Shown here one piece after another: positions 63,229-64,000 of a stretch of DNA of 64,000 nt. The stretch covers positions 742,001 to 806,000 of the forward strand of contig JADJJH010000003.1 of assembly GCA_016706595.1 (NCBI GenBank), written 5' to 3'. Source of the DNA: Bacteroidota bacterium (GTDB lineage: Bacteria; Bacteroidota; Bacteroidia; Chitinophagales; Chitinophagaceae). A model generated the notes under the pieces. The model did no database searches, had not been told where the DNA came from, and saw only the letters and a list, made by a program, of their open reading frames with translations. Made by a program: the position numbers and the translations under genes. Numbering within the stretch: the first letter of the stretch is position 1; each line of letters begins with the position of its first letter.

Positions 63229-64000
63229 TGGTCAACTGTTGCTCGACAATTTATGTTTATTTCCCAACACAGACGGTTGTGTTCAAAGGGACAGAAACGC
63301 CAGCCACTAACAGTCGTGGCTGATGCGCAACTACTTTTTCAGCCATGAAAGAAATGCTACTAGCGAATACAGAAGCTAATAGAAAAAAATGTGTTCTATT
63401 AATTGTGAGAGAATCTATAGGATAGTAACGAACGCAAGAACAATAATTCAAGGATCTTATGAGCCTTTTATCGTTCTACGCCCAGTATTTGTAAGTTGAG
63501 CTTTTTCTTTCCCGCAGAGTCTCGCCTCGGACTCTGCGATTATTTGATATTTTTTGTACATAATTCATCCGCTTTCATTTTTCCTAAAATTAAAGAACGG
63601 AGTAGTTTTCTATAAAGATATAAATTATTCTTTCGAAGTTGCTCATGTGTAGCATAATTGACTCAAACAAAATTATCAAGCGTTTATGCAATCCCATATT
63701 TGCGACTGCATAATCGTTTAAAAAGGACAAGCTTAATTCTATATTAAATCGAAGCTGTCATAACTTCTTCACTGGATTTAATTGCAACAAAACAAAGAAA
63801 ACAGCGGACGGAAAAAATATAAACTAGAATAAAGTGCCTACCTATAACAGCCGCTAAAAAAGCAAGCAGGGCGAATTAGCTTTTCCTTCTTCTTTTCTTT
63901 ATTCATCCTTTGGTTCTTAAACTAGAGTGAGTAATTTCGATGTCACGGCCGGCTTTTAGCGGCCAACCGTTCACATTATCGTAATCTCACTTCAAAAATT
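63229..64000. other. gene-free 0.8-kb end region with palindromes
   Basis: No plausible gene on either strand. It holds several stem-loops: aacaca/tgtgtt near 63266-63283, cagccac/gtggctg at 63301-63322, cgcagagtc/gactctgcg at 63513-63538, and a distant inverted pair gccgctaaaa (about 63850) and ttttagcggcc (about 63953-63963). Confidence 0.5.

Noticed and set aside
1..64000. tRNA or rRNA genes
   Set aside because: Visual scan found no cloverleaf with a T-loop GGTTCRANTCC-type motif and no rRNA-like conserved blocks; a covariance-model scan would be needed to exclude them fully.

Overview
The window is an AT-rich chromosomal segment of a member of the Bacteroidota. Supporting markers are a fused LpxC-FabZ, a compact primary sigma factor of about 285 residues, a GT117-type (DUF2723) membrane protein, several secreted proteins with type IX secretion (T9SS) sorting domains of both type A and type B (gliding-motility CHU_C type), SusC/FepA-style TonB-dependent receptors, and many copies of the Bacteroidota -7 promoter element TAnnTTTG. 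The futalosine menaquinone genes (mqnB, mqnD) point to the Chitinophagales/Sphingobacteriales/Cytophagales side rather than typical Flavobacteriia; this placement is an inference. I see no rRNA, tRNA, CRISPR array, prophage or complete insertion sequence.

Layout. 1-4.1 kb: an envelope metal (probably copper) cluster made of a HYC_CC_PP small protein, an MbnP-like lipoprotein, a TonB-dependent receptor and a periplasmic HMA protein. 4.2-8 kb: an HD phosphohydrolase, then lpxD and lpxC-fabZ for lipid A. 8.2-10.1 kb (minus): elaA-like GNAT, mqnD, mqnB. 10.2-12.9 kb: a secreted repeat protein with a T9SS type A domain. 13-16.3 kb: a PTPS/QueD-like enzyme, folE, a low-molecular-weight phosphatase and the NAD(P)HX repair enzyme Nnr. 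16.4-24.7 kb: an EGF-like lipoprotein, a 2TM protein, a large type B secreted protein, an Smr protein, a methyltransferase and a second TonB-dependent receptor. 24.7-31.1 kb: a small T9SS protein, RidA, then a GT117 - biotinyl carrier - DUF4476 operon. 31.7-35.9 kb: prs, an OmpA-family protein, a small exported protein and rpoD. 36-45.3 kb: a TPR protein, pcrA/uvrD helicase, a GH20 hexosaminidase, a GT2 glycosyltransferase, a small membrane protein and a thioesterase. 45.4-63.2 kb: a 1359-residue GEVED protein, rpoB, gyrA, a TPR protein, a type B repeat protein and a hybrid histidine kinase. The last 0.8 kb has no gene.

Two features cut across the window. First, many genes between about 6.4 and 23.7 kb carry single-base indels whose correction restores perfect family sequence, including in the essential gene lpxC, while most of the remaining window is clean. 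This looks like local sequence error rather than gene decay. I annotate such genes as whole units and give the break points. Second, the intergenic regions hold several dispersed, hairpin-forming repeat families. Many copies sit directly at stop codons, in the same orientation as the upstream gene, where an intrinsic terminator would normally be.

The most unusual gene-order observation is rpoB standing alone. It has its own promoter and a strong terminator right after the stop codon, with neither rplL/rplJ upstream nor rpoC downstream.
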